From contig VFIW01000022.1 of the NCBI GenBank assembly GCA_006386115.1, positions 310,001-374,000 of the forward strand: a DNA stretch of 64,000 nucleotides, read 5' to 3'. This document shows positions 49,110-58,046 of this stretch, piece after piece. Numbering within the stretch: position 1 is the stretch's first letter; the number at the start of each line of letters is the position of its first letter. Source of the stretch: Globisporangium splendens. Its lineage: Eukaryota > Oomycota > Peronosporomycetes > Pythiales > Pythiaceae. The translations under genes and the position numbers were made by a program. The notes under the pieces are model-generated. The model did not search any database, was not told where the DNA came from, and saw only the letters and a list, made by a program, of their open reading frames with translations.

Positions 49110-50314
49110 GTGGGCAGGTGGACATGGATGCATGCCAATGGAGCCAAGTGCCTCCGGACAGCACTGTCGTGCTACGATATGGTACGCTCCGTCTACCCGT
49201 TTATCGCCTCTTTGATCGAGAAACGGAGCCTATCCCTCTCTGTCCGCATATTACTGTGGGTGCATTTATTCAGGTTCACGACGGATCTTGGCGACTCCGA
49301 GACCAGCGGCTTTTCCAATGGCGATCGCGACTGGACGGCAATCCTCTGCGTCCTCTTCTGGGTCTGGCTGGCGATTAAACTCACGATCATGCAGATCACG
49401 ACGCCACTGCTGGTCGCTGATTTTGCTGGAGAACGCCAAGTGCTTGGGGCGTCCATCGACCAAGGCTGGTTCATTCTCGGCTCGCTGTATGTATCCAGGC
49501 ACATTACGATTGCCGGGTATCCGCTAGGCTCGACCCACGAGTACATGGCGATGGCATCGATTGCAGTGCTGATCGCGGTTGCAGTCGCGTGTGTTGTCGC
49601 GAACGAGTCACCAAAGGTGAATGTGGAGAACGTACGCACGTTGTCTCCCAAGTTCAAATGGATCATATCAGGGGTCGTGGTGTTCCCGGGTCCGTTGTGC
49701 GTGCACTGCCTCGTGCTCTCTGTGCTTGGTTACGGCAACCTTGTCTACAATTGGTCCCTCTTCCAGTTCTTCCACATGGAACTGTTTGGAGCGGGAGACT
49801 GCAACGGTGTTGATTGCCTCACAAGCCAAGATAACCACATCGAAACCTCCAACGCGCTGAACGACTGCAGCCATTGAGCTTTCGAGTCGTGGCGTACTTG
49901 CTCACATGGGCGTTCCCATTCACCGTCGAGCGCTTTGGAGCCAAGGGGGTCGTGGCTGCCTCCACCGTGCCACAGACGCTGCTAGTGATCGCGGCATTCG
50001 TGACGAAACCCATGATCGTGACCCAGATCGCGGTCGTGCTCATCACTCTCTCGTTCAGACTCGTGTTTGTGCTTGTGGTGCCGCTGATTGTGCATTTGAT
50101 GGGGAGCAGTGACACGGATATTGGAGTGTACCTCGGTGTGATGTCGACGACAGGGTCGTTTGTCTCGTTGTTCCACTACACCGTGGAGACCGCTGCAGGC
50201 TATGATGCGTCATCTCTCGAGTACATGCTCCCAATCTTGATCGGCAGTCTCGCGGCTGTCGTTGGATTCTCGATCTGGGTCTTCTTCTTCCAAGTCAAGA
50301 TGCATGCCAAGTAA
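49110..50314 (+). pseudogene. Broken MFS transporter, GPH/SLC45-like
   Basis: Two open stretches in different frames look like pieces of one transporter. The first (about 49280-49740) encodes hydrophobic helices with DWTAILCVLFWVWLAIKLTI, then LLVADFAGERQVLGASIDQG, VLIAVAVACVVA and KFKWIISGVVVFPG. The second (49874-50314) encodes AYLLTWAFPFTVERFGAKGV, TLLVIAAFVTKPMIV, AVVLITLSFRLVFVLVVPLI and ends SIWVFFFQVKMHAK. The join at about 49745-49870 is out of frame, and no start codon with a credible N-terminal helix is seen before 49280. The ADFAGERQ-type cytoplasmic loop suggests the glycoside-pentoside-hexuronide symporter group, which is expanded in oomycetes. The family call is tentative. Confidence 0.5.
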
Positions 50315-50524
50315 ACAAGGAACGGAAAAAACTGCTCTTATCGAAAGAGTAAGAAGTTTGCTCCCATTGCCGGACTAACATAAGCTCAACACATGCATTG
50401 AGATAATGAAAAGAAAGCCTCTGCTCCATCTGATTGTCCGCAAGACATGGCTACATTTTGAAAATGACTGAATGCTTTTTACAACCTGCATGTCTCCCTA
50501 TAAGAACCGCAGCCACCAAATATC

Positions 50525-50533
50525 CCTATATAA
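50525..50533 (+). promoter_or_regulatory. TATA-like box before the CxxC gene
   Basis: The sequence ctatataag lies 60 bp before ATG 50585 and is followed by a CTCTCCATTATCATTGG stretch that could hold the start of transcription. Oomycete promoters are often TATA-less, so this is a suggestion only. Confidence 0.35.
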
Positions 50534-50584
50534 GAGCCGCCTTTGCAGCTCTCCATTATCATTGGACACACACTCGCACACAAA

Positions 50585-51640
50585 ATGGACATGGAGCGCA
50601 TCCGCGATGGGATCCGTGTCGGGCGCGTCAAGTTCAGCGCGGGCGACGTGGATTTGGCCGCGCGCATCTGGAAGAAGGCGCTCGAGGGCGCGTACGAGAC
50701 GCAGGACTACGCGGCGATGTTCGTGCTCAGCAAGAACCTGGGAGACGCGTGCGCGAAGGAGGCGCAGCTGCTGCGCTTGTCCAATGTTCTCGATGCCGTG
50801 GACGCGCTGCAGCGCGGCGTTGACTACTACAACTACGCACTCAATGTGATCGACGCGTGCGCGCTGAAGGAGGTGCTGGGCGATGACACGCATTTGCTGC
50901 TGAACAGAAACGCGGGGAAGCTGCAGGCGCGCGTGCAAATGCTGACGCTCAAGCTGGAGAAACTGCGCAAGCTGCCACCGCCCATCGAGAAGAAGCTGTG
51001 TACGACGTGCGAAGAACTGTTTGAAGAGCTCGTGCTGGATGAAAATGATGGGTGTGAGTATTGCCAGCGCTGTTATGATGCGTATTATGCGACTGCAGCA
51101 GAGCAGGAGGATGCCATTGTCAACGAGACCGAGAACGAGGAAGACCCTGTTGACACCAGGACTACCTTGGTGGATGAAGATACGAGCTTGGGTGACTCGA
51201 GGAGCTCGGAGGGCGAACAGCACATAGAAAAACTGGCTTCCACAGTCGAGAATGGCCAGATTGATGAACGAAACCGGGAGGAATCGGTGGAGATTGTCCA
51301 TAACTCTGATGCAACAGAGCAACTCCATGACATTATGGAGGAACTCGTGTCTGAGGACTTGACGATGGCTGACGATGAATTAACCAGCGAAGAAGCAACG
51401 TCAGATGCGACGGCACTTGCAAGTGAAGGCGTAGAAGAGCAGCATCAACCAGTCGCACCTCAACCCAAGATAACGTACTCGATCCCCACGCTCTTGTCGT
51501 TGCGTGCACAAACCCCGTCCGAATGTCCGCGTGCATTGCGCTCGTGCCCAGTCCGCGTCGATTCTGTCACACCCACTTCAAGGTCCACGTCAAATGGTGT
51601 AGATCGCAAGGGTGGAGCCAAACACTCAGCGAGAAGGTAA
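50585..51640 (+). CDS. Unrecognised helical protein with a CxxC zinc-ribbon-like motif
   Basis: A single exon encodes 351 residues from MDMERIRDGIRVGRVKFSAG. The first 150 residues are helical and resemble a TPR/MIT-type bundle (FSAGDVDLAARIWKKALEGA, AAMFVLSKNLGDACAKEAQL, ARVQMLTLKLEKLRKLPPPI). Then CTTCEELFEELVLDENDG and CEYCQRCYDAYYATAA form two CxxC pairs and a third cysteine, a possible small zinc ribbon. The remainder is acidic and disordered with a basic serine-rich tail. I do not recognise the family. A trafficking or ubiquitin-linked role would be guesswork. Confidence 0.6.
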   Translation: MDMERIRDGIRVGRVKFSAGDVDLAARIWKKALEGAYETQDYAAMFVLSKNLGDACAKEAQLLRLSNVLDAVDALQRGVDYYNYALNVIDACALKEVLGDDTHLLLNRNAGKLQARVQMLTLKLEKLRKLPPPIEKKLCTTCEELFEELVLDENDGCEYCQRCYDAYYATAAEQEDAIVNETENEEDPVDTRTTLVDEDTSLGDSRSSEGEQHIEKLASTVENGQIDERNREESVEIVHNSDATEQLHDIMEELVSEDLTMADDELTSEEATSDATALASEGVEEQHQPVAPQPKITYSIPTLLSLRAQTPSECPRALRSCPVRVDSVTPTSRSTSNGVDRKGGAKHSARR

Positions 51641-52505
51641 ATCGCATGTTTCATTTCGTTTTCGAAATTCTCATGCTTGTAACCGTAAGTGTACAACTGC
51701 GGAAGTATGAAATGATTTAAGAAGGATCAATGGTCTCTAACTAATCGTTCCTTTACTTGTTACGCCCCGCCTACGTAGTGTACAAAACTCGTCACCAATG
51801 AACGCAAAGAAGCAGCGCAATGGCTCGCAACCTCCAGCTGACGATCACCCTCCACGGCTCCAGCAGCAGCCTTTGTCTGTCTTACCGAGTCTGGGAATGT
51901 GCACGACGTACCGCGACCTGGTCCACGAAACAAGACAACGACAAGGCGAATCCACTTTCACAGACGAACTCTCCACGATGGCAACACGGATGCTGTTGCT
52001 TAGATGAAGACCTGGTGTGCAATCAAATAGCCCGTAGTAAATATTGTCACGGTGCGTCTCAATATTGTGTGCGATGATTGACCAGAAATCGAATAGATTT
52101 TCGCGTGACGTTAGCGTCGAACTTCCAGATCCACAACAAACGCTTCCAGAGCGGCGAATGCCATGACGCGCATCGTGTAAGGCTCCAAAGTCCGACGCCA
52201 TGCAGAAATGGGATTGCGGAAGGCAACAGGTTTCAAAAAGGCAAGTTCCATGAGTATTAGGATTCGTTTCCTATTTTGGTGGTCCTGTGCAAGCCAAATT
52301 AACGCCGCAGCATTAATCTCCACCGCCGCCGTCCACAATCCCAGATATGTCGTCTAGTGCGTGCTCGATCCCGTTTGCAAAAGACGTTGTTATGATCAGC
52401 TCCAGCATTTGTTCCCGAGGCTCTCGTCCAAAGTTGACCGCTCCTACCAACGCAACACTCACTTTCCTATTTGCCGTCCAACAGCAACAACGCCAGCAGT
52501 TCGCC
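51641..52505. other. Intergenic region
   Basis: No gene supported. The frame of the next gene is open back to an ATG at 52347, which would add 53 residues (KDVVMISSSICSRGS, then VQQQQRQQFA). That extension could be a leader or a poor targeting peptide and is not preferred. Confidence 0.4.
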
Positions 52506-54077
52506 ATGACGGCTCACCAGCGCAACATCGACGAGATCAACCGCCTCAACGGCTACGACGTCATCATCGTATGCACCTCAACGACGCACCAGGAGGCGTA
52601 TTGGCAAGACCGCCTCATGGCCACGCGTGGTTCCATCTCCCCTGCGTCCGCCAAGGTCATCGCCGTCAACGAAGACTGGGAGGGCGGCGCTGGCAACGGA
52701 CTCGGCACGCTCTACGCCTACATGAAGGCCGTGCGCGCTGGTAAGGAACTCTACGGCATGGACATCCCGGCGCTTCTCGCTGCGGGCTCCATCAGCGTTG
52801 CGTTGTACCACACGGCCTGCAAGGGGACGCGGCTTGCGGCATTGCCCGGTAGTGAGAACAACAAGTCGGGCGTCAAGCTCCCGGCCATGGTCAAGGTCAA
52901 GGACCTCTTTGTGCCCATGACGATCCTCGAAGTCGTCGTGAAACAAACGGGCGTGAATGCGTCGAGCCGTCGCGGCCGGCTGTCAGTGTTCTGGGGCGAC
53001 CGAGTGTTCGTCCCGTCTGTTGACGTCAAGTACAACGCCAAGCACCACATTGACATCCTTGCGGCGTTGGCACCCATGCCAATGGAAGACGAATGGAAGG
53101 AGAAGGGTCTCGAGAAGTACGGTCTCATCGTCGTAAACCAGCAAGATGATGCAGCCCAAGTGGACAAGGTGACCCACGAGACAGCGACCCGCTTGCTGGC
53201 ATCGTTCGGCGAAATGAAGTCCGTGGGAACGAGTCTCGGCTCGTTCAGTGTGGATGCCGACACGCTTCAGGCGCTGTTGGCCGAGTTCAAGAAGGAATTA
53301 GACGAGAAAGAAGGGAAATTCGACAGTGATCCGCACTTTTGGATGCCGTTGACGCTCGAAGAAGCCGCGTACACCGAAGTGATGGCGCAAAAGGGAGTGG
53401 AGGTTGCAGTCTCGTCATCCCATTACGCGCGCATGCGAGACATGATGAAGACGTTTGAGGCCGCACGAAAGCACAAGCGCGAGTTGTTTGGGTGTGTCGA
53501 TGTCGGCAGCGATGTGTACTGGTGGGACTACGGTCTACTGAAGCTGTACCTGAAGAACAACCGCCTGGTGACCCAGCCTGGCGTTGAAGCTGATTGCCTG
53601 CGTTCGTTCTTGGGCATTAAGGACAGTCTCGAGCATAGCAACATCGGCGAGGACGTGAAGATCAATGCTGCGACGGTGCTCAATAGCGACATTGCGCAGG
53701 GTGAGATCACGCACAGTGTACTCAGCGGTGTGTGTGCGCGCGAGGTGAACGCTGAAGGCTCGATTTTGATTAACGTCACGGCGCATTCGATCTCGGCGCC
53801 GCATTGTGTCGTGTACAACGTGACGTCGGACGAAGTTGATGGCTTTGTTCTGGAAGAAGGCGCCGTGCTCGTCGGTGTGCTCTTGCCGAACGGCGAGAAG
53901 GTCGTGATGCGCTCGAACCTTGAGACGTGCGGCGGCGAAGCGTGGAAGACGATCTTGGACGAGAACGAGCACTCGTTCGAGCGCATCTACGAGCTGAACG
54001 CACACGCGAACGTGTCCCAATTGGAGAAACTCATCCAGAGCGAGCATTTGAAGCTGCGCGACGTTGTGTTAGCATAG
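52506..54077 (+). CDS. Putative sugar-phosphate nucleotidyltransferase
   Basis: A single exon encodes 523 residues from MTAHQRNIDEINRLNGYDVI. The N-terminal half looks like a GT-A nucleotidyltransferase: GYDVIIVCTSTTHQEAYWQD, a glycine-rich loop WEGGAGNGLGTLYAYM, CKGTRLAALPGSENNKSGVK resembling the GxGTRLxPLT...KP signature, and FWGDRVFVPSVDVKYN. The C-terminal part (INAATVLNSDIAQGEITHSV, then VNAEGSILINVTAHSISA) has the hexapeptide-like pattern of a left-handed beta-helix, as in pyrophosphorylases. It would therefore make a nucleotide sugar. The signature sits about 95 residues further in than usual, and I cannot name the sugar. A fucose/hexose pyrophosphorylase relative is plausible. Confidence 0.6.
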   Translation: MTAHQRNIDEINRLNGYDVIIVCTSTTHQEAYWQDRLMATRGSISPASAKVIAVNEDWEGGAGNGLGTLYAYMKAVRAGKELYGMDIPALLAAGSISVALYHTACKGTRLAALPGSENNKSGVKLPAMVKVKDLFVPMTILEVVVKQTGVNASSRRGRLSVFWGDRVFVPSVDVKYNAKHHIDILAALAPMPMEDEWKEKGLEKYGLIVVNQQDDAAQVDKVTHETATRLLASFGEMKSVGTSLGSFSVDADTLQALLAEFKKELDEKEGKFDSDPHFWMPLTLEEAAYTEVMAQKGVEVAVSSSHYARMRDMMKTFEAARKHKRELFGCVDVGSDVYWWDYGLLKLYLKNNRLVTQPGVEADCLRSFLGIKDSLEHSNIGEDVKINAATVLNSDIAQGEITHSVLSGVCAREVNAEGSILINVTAHSISAPHCVVYNVTSDEVDGFVLEEGAVLVGVLLPNGEKVVMRSNLETCGGEAWKTILDENEHSFERIYELNAHANVSQLEKLIQSEHLKLRDVVLA

Positions 54078-54378
54078 AGAGTGGAAAGGAGCAGAGGTTT
54101 GATTAGATTCAAGCTCGTCAACAAACACAATATGGGTACACTTCGCGCACTGTCGCATGCGCTCAGATACCCAAACTAACTGCTATGGTCTCAGATATTC
54201 ACGTTTGGGTACTCCGCCATATATTATTTTGGGCTGATATCAAATCAACTGTAGAGTCAAAGACTCAATTTTGGGTGCTCCAGAATTACTTCATTTGGGC
54301 TCGTCCATGGTGTTCTTTGCTTGACGAAGCGCTTCTCGAAGATGGTGACCATTTCGGAAAGTTGCGCCACTGCCGCTG
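54078..54378. other. Upstream region of MsrA with repeated TTTGGGY motif
   Basis: The motif TTTGGG(T/C) or a close variant recurs at about 54131 (atgggta), 54204, 54227, 54269 and 54294, and once inverted (taccc aaact, 54167). The spacing is irregular (about 25-70 bp). No gene is present. The repeats may bind a regulator of the downstream gene. Confidence 0.4.
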
Positions 54379-55020
54379 ATGCTCCGCCGCGTGTGCCACC
54401 ACTTCCGCGTTTGCCGTTCACCCACGACCGTCGCTGCGAGTCCCGTGCTGCTGAGCTTCACCACTGCGTCCGCTGCGAAGATGGCGTCCAACAGCAACAA
54501 CGACAACGAGCCGCAGCTCCCAGAGAACCAGAGCGTCGCCACGTTCGCCGCGGGCTGCTTCTGGGGAGTCGAGCTCGCTTTCCAGCGCGTGCTGGGCGTC
54601 GTCGACACGAAGGTCGGGTACGCGCAGGGCCACGTCGACCACCCAACGTACAAGCAGGTGTGCTCGGGGAAGACGGGCCACGTCGAGGCGATCAAGATCG
54701 TGTTCGACAAGAACGAGGTGACGTACCCGCAGCTGCTGGACGTGTTTTGGAAGATCCATGACCCGACGACGCTCAACCGTCAGAAGAACGATGTCGGCAC
54801 GCAGTACCGCTCAGGCATCTACTACCACGACGAAGACCAGCGGAAAGAGGCACTCGCATCCAAGGAAGAGCACCAGAAGACGCTGCGCAAGCCGATTGTT
54901 TCGGAGATCGAACCTGCGCAGCGCTTCTGGGAAGCCGAGACGTACCACCAGAAGTACTTGCAGAAAGGAGGCCAGTGCGCCGACAAGGGATGCAACGACT
55001 TCATTCGCTGCTACGGCTGA
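54379..55020 (+). CDS. MSRA: Peptide methionine-(S)-sulfoxide reductase, organellar
   Basis: A single exon encodes 213 residues. MsrA reduces the S-epimer of methionine sulfoxide in proteins with thioredoxin. The catalytic motif GCFWG is near residue 60 ([18 protein letters not shown]). The conserved [40 protein letters not shown] and [13 protein letters not shown] follow; C-terminal cysteines in [16 protein letters not shown] can serve as resolving residues. The first 34 residues ([15 protein letters not shown]) are basic, with hydroxylated residues and no acids, typical of a mitochondrial presequence. Initiation at the internal ATG at 54481 (MASNSNN) would give a cytosolic form, so dual targeting is possible. 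Confidence 0.92.
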   Translation: MLRRVCHHFRVCRSPTTVAASPVLLSFTTASAAKMASNSNNDNEPQLPENQSVATFAAGCFWGVELAFQRVLGVVDTKVGYAQGHVDHPTYKQVCSGKTGHVEAIKIVFDKNEVTYPQLLDVFWKIHDPTTLNRQKNDVGTQYRSGIYYHDEDQRKEALASKEEHQKTLRKPIVSEIEPAQRFWEAETYHQKYLQKGGQCADKGCNDFIRCYG

Positions 55021-55366
55021 GCAGGTTGAGATGGTACGATGGCCACTAGGTATGCGTGTATGTGTGTGAGTGCGTCTAGCTGGCAGACACACAGGGCTTT
55101 GAGTGATAACTCCTAGTTGCAATGAATACATGGAGGAAAAGTCCCAGCATGAGGCATGAAAATGCTTGTACTGTGCCAACATGATGCGTACTTAGTGCAT
55201 GGCTTCAACGGTCACACTCTTGTGCATCCGCACTTAGACAACCAAACGTTGGATTCCTCTCCCAGGTTGTTCCAATCAAACGTTCGATTGGCGTAGCCAT
55301 TGGCCGAGAGTGACAGTTGGTGTCACTATCCAGACGACGAAACTTTCTCCACAATAACGAAGAGCA
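55021..55366. other. Spacer between MSRA and the 670-residue gene
   Basis: A 346-bp gap with no gene seen. It holds the MSRA 3' end and the leader of the next gene (AACTTTCTCCACAATAACG before 55367). Confidence 0.4.
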
Positions 55367-57534
55367 ATGGCACACAAGCTCGAGGTGTTGACGTCGCGAG
55401 ATGGAGCCGCCGTGGCGCCGCCACGCGTCGCGGTCGATGCGTCCATGTCCATGGCCTTCAGGCTGCCCGCCAACTTCGTGCGACCCACGCGGCGCACCGC
55501 CGGTCACGCGCCACCACCAACAGTAGGAGCGAAGAAGAAAGCGTTCGACGAACAGCTCGCCGCCAGTTGGCTGACTGCAAACAAGGAGACCGCAAGCGGC
55601 GACGCTGTGGGCGATAAACGCGACAATGAAGGAGAGGGTGACGATGACGAGTTCTCGTGGGAAGACCGCGATTTCAGCGCGCCGCTTGCATCGCAAACGG
55701 CAGCACGAGGCGCACAAGCGGAGCATACCTGGGAAGAAGAAAAAGATGCGGACATGGATGCTACTGCTGTATCGAACGCCATGACGGCGCTGGAGATCAG
55801 TGCGTGGGAAGAGCAGGATGCGCCCGACCTGCCCGACGAGTTCCCGGTGCTCGTGGTTAACCTGACGCGCCTGCAGCGCGACCATTTCCCTCGCGACGTT
55901 GCTGGCGGACCGCCACTGCCGCCTACAGAAGAAGAGATGAGGCAGGTATTTGCGATGGTGAAGCAGACGCTGCATCGCCACTTTGCGCACATGGTCGAAG
56001 TGCTTTTCGAACAGAGTACGAGTTGTATAGTCCGAGTCTATCACAACGGGGGCTATTGCGTGCTGACCACTCATTTCTGCTTCTGTGTATGTCTCTAGAA
56101 TCCTGCTTTCATTGCACGTACGGCACGTCACGCAGCATGCTCGACAACCTCCACGCCGCGTACCCAGAGGACATCTTTGCGCTAATCGACTACCCGACCG
56201 AGATCCAGGGCATCCCACTCCACGAGTACCTCTTCCAGTTGTCGCGTCCGTCGCGTTGGAAAAGCATCGAGTACCTGAAAGAGTGTCTGCGTCGCTGCTC
56301 ACGAGACATCAAATGGAAACTCGACGTCGCCACGGAACTTGAGGTGCTCGCGGCCCAGGAACACGACCATTACGTCAACAAACAGACAGAACTCGGTGTC
56401 GAGATCGATGAGGTATGTGCGCCACTGATGATGATGATTCGCCTTTCACGAGCGTCTAAAGTATGTGTCACTCTGTGTTTGTAGCTCACGCGTCTGCGCG
56501 ACTCGTTCAAGGCAAAATTAGACAAGATGAGTGCTTCCACTGCCGATGGAAAGAAGCCTGGGACGTCGTCAGCTCATTACCTGCTGCTGCGTAAGCTCGA
56601 AGACATTGAGACGCGACTCATGACGCTGCTCAACACGTACTTGGAGGAACCCGAGCTCAAAGAATCCGAGTGCTACGGCATGTTTGAAATGGCAGGCGAT
56701 GGATCTCCATCGACGGGTAAGATGAACGTGCTCGACATGGTCGTCGCGATGATCTTTAGCCGCTTGCCGCGCGATTTTAGGCAGCAGTTGACGAGCGAAG
56801 AGCACTTTCAGATGCTCTTTGACCACCATATCCACATCCGCCGTCTTTGGAAGAAAGACTTTGGACGCCTGCCGCCGAAAACGAATGCGTCGGTGTACAC
56901 GAGTGATGGAGCTGATGATGATGACAATGAGGCGAGAGTTGTCCTAGACGAAGAGCACGTTGTGCCTCCATTAATATCCGAAAGTGAGGACGAAGAATCC
57001 CAAGAATACGGCTACGATGACTTGGAGAGCTACGAAAAGGTCGAGATGGAACAAAGTCTGAGTGGAGGTGGTTCGAACGGATCAGAGGAGTGGGAAGCAG
57101 TGTACGCTGAGGACAACGAGAGCTCGACGGGCATGAGGGAGGACGATGTCGATGACGAAGATGCTCGCAGCGTCATCAGTGACGCTGGCTACGGTGGAGA
57201 CTACGATAGTGACGAAAGTGAAGACGATCTTCCAGCGGCACCGAAAAGCACGGAGATAGCATCCATCAGTCGATCAGGAGTGTCCAAAAAGCCATCTCGA
57301 CGTACCCGAGTTGTTCGCCAAGCCAAGCCACTGGTCGTGGAGGAGAAGACTGAAATCGACGAGCCGAAGCCAAAGAAGAAGAAGAAGAAAACAAAGGGAA
57401 GCAAAAAGACAACCGCTAAGGAGGCAAAGGCGAAGAAGAGCAAGCGCGACGATGACGAGGTTCCGTTCCAGCCTTTTGCGTGCACTGGCGCTCTCAACTT
57501 TTTGCGAATCGCCAAGGAAAACGAAATGTTTTGA
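55367..57534 (+). CDS. Unrecognised acidic/coiled-coil protein (oomycete-type)
   Basis: Three exons (55367-56015, 56099-56412, 56485-57534) join in frame to 670 residues. The first 170 residues are disordered and acidic. Residues 180-440 look folded and helical: EEEMRQVFAMVKQTLHRHFA, SMLDNLHAAYPEDIFALIDY, IPLHEYLFQLSRPSRWKSIE, LTRLRDSFKAKLDKM, YLLLRKLEDIETRLMTLLNT, LDMVVAMIFSRLPRDFRQQL, FDHHIHIRRLWKKDFGRLPP. The C-terminus alternates acidic repeats with a strongly basic block (KPKKKKKKTKGSKKTTAKEA), probably a nuclear or nucleolar signal, and ends NFLRIAKENEMF. No family is recognised, but clean splicing and coding composition support a real gene. Confidence 0.7.
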
Positions 57535-58046
57535 GCGCGTCAAGCCGCTATCGCGTCCATTGCTGCTGATAAAAGCATTCAACGAAATGCTTGGGGTGCA
57601 TTCTGTTGAATGCTGGAAGAACGAGAGCACGAGCTTGCGATTGAGCGAACGATGCGAGTCTGCTGTTGGAGGGCTCGCATCATGGAGGAGCACGTTTCTC
57701 TTGTGGTTCTGACAAGAATTCTTTGTGCATTAAGCCACCTCGGATCGGAGGTACTCGCCTGCGCAATGCGTCCTGGGACTTTTCGCTTGTGCCGCCAGAA
57801 TGCTAGCGGCGAAGGTATCACGCAATGTGTTTCTGTAGTGTTGATCTAATTAACGAAATGGACAAGTTTTACACGACAAGGTTGAATGGCATTGTGAAAA
57901 AACACATAGCAGCACGTTAAATACCTCCTTTGTGTGCATTTACTACAGGACTGTGTCGCTGTCAGCTTCGGATTTCTATGTTCTCTCTTTCCCCTCTCTT
58001 TTCGATTTTCTCTCTCAAAAAGCACGAGCTACGTCACCTCCACTCG
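57535..58046. other. Convergent 3' spacer before the E(z) gene
   Basis: A 512-bp gap between convergent genes with no supported gene. Confidence 0.4.
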
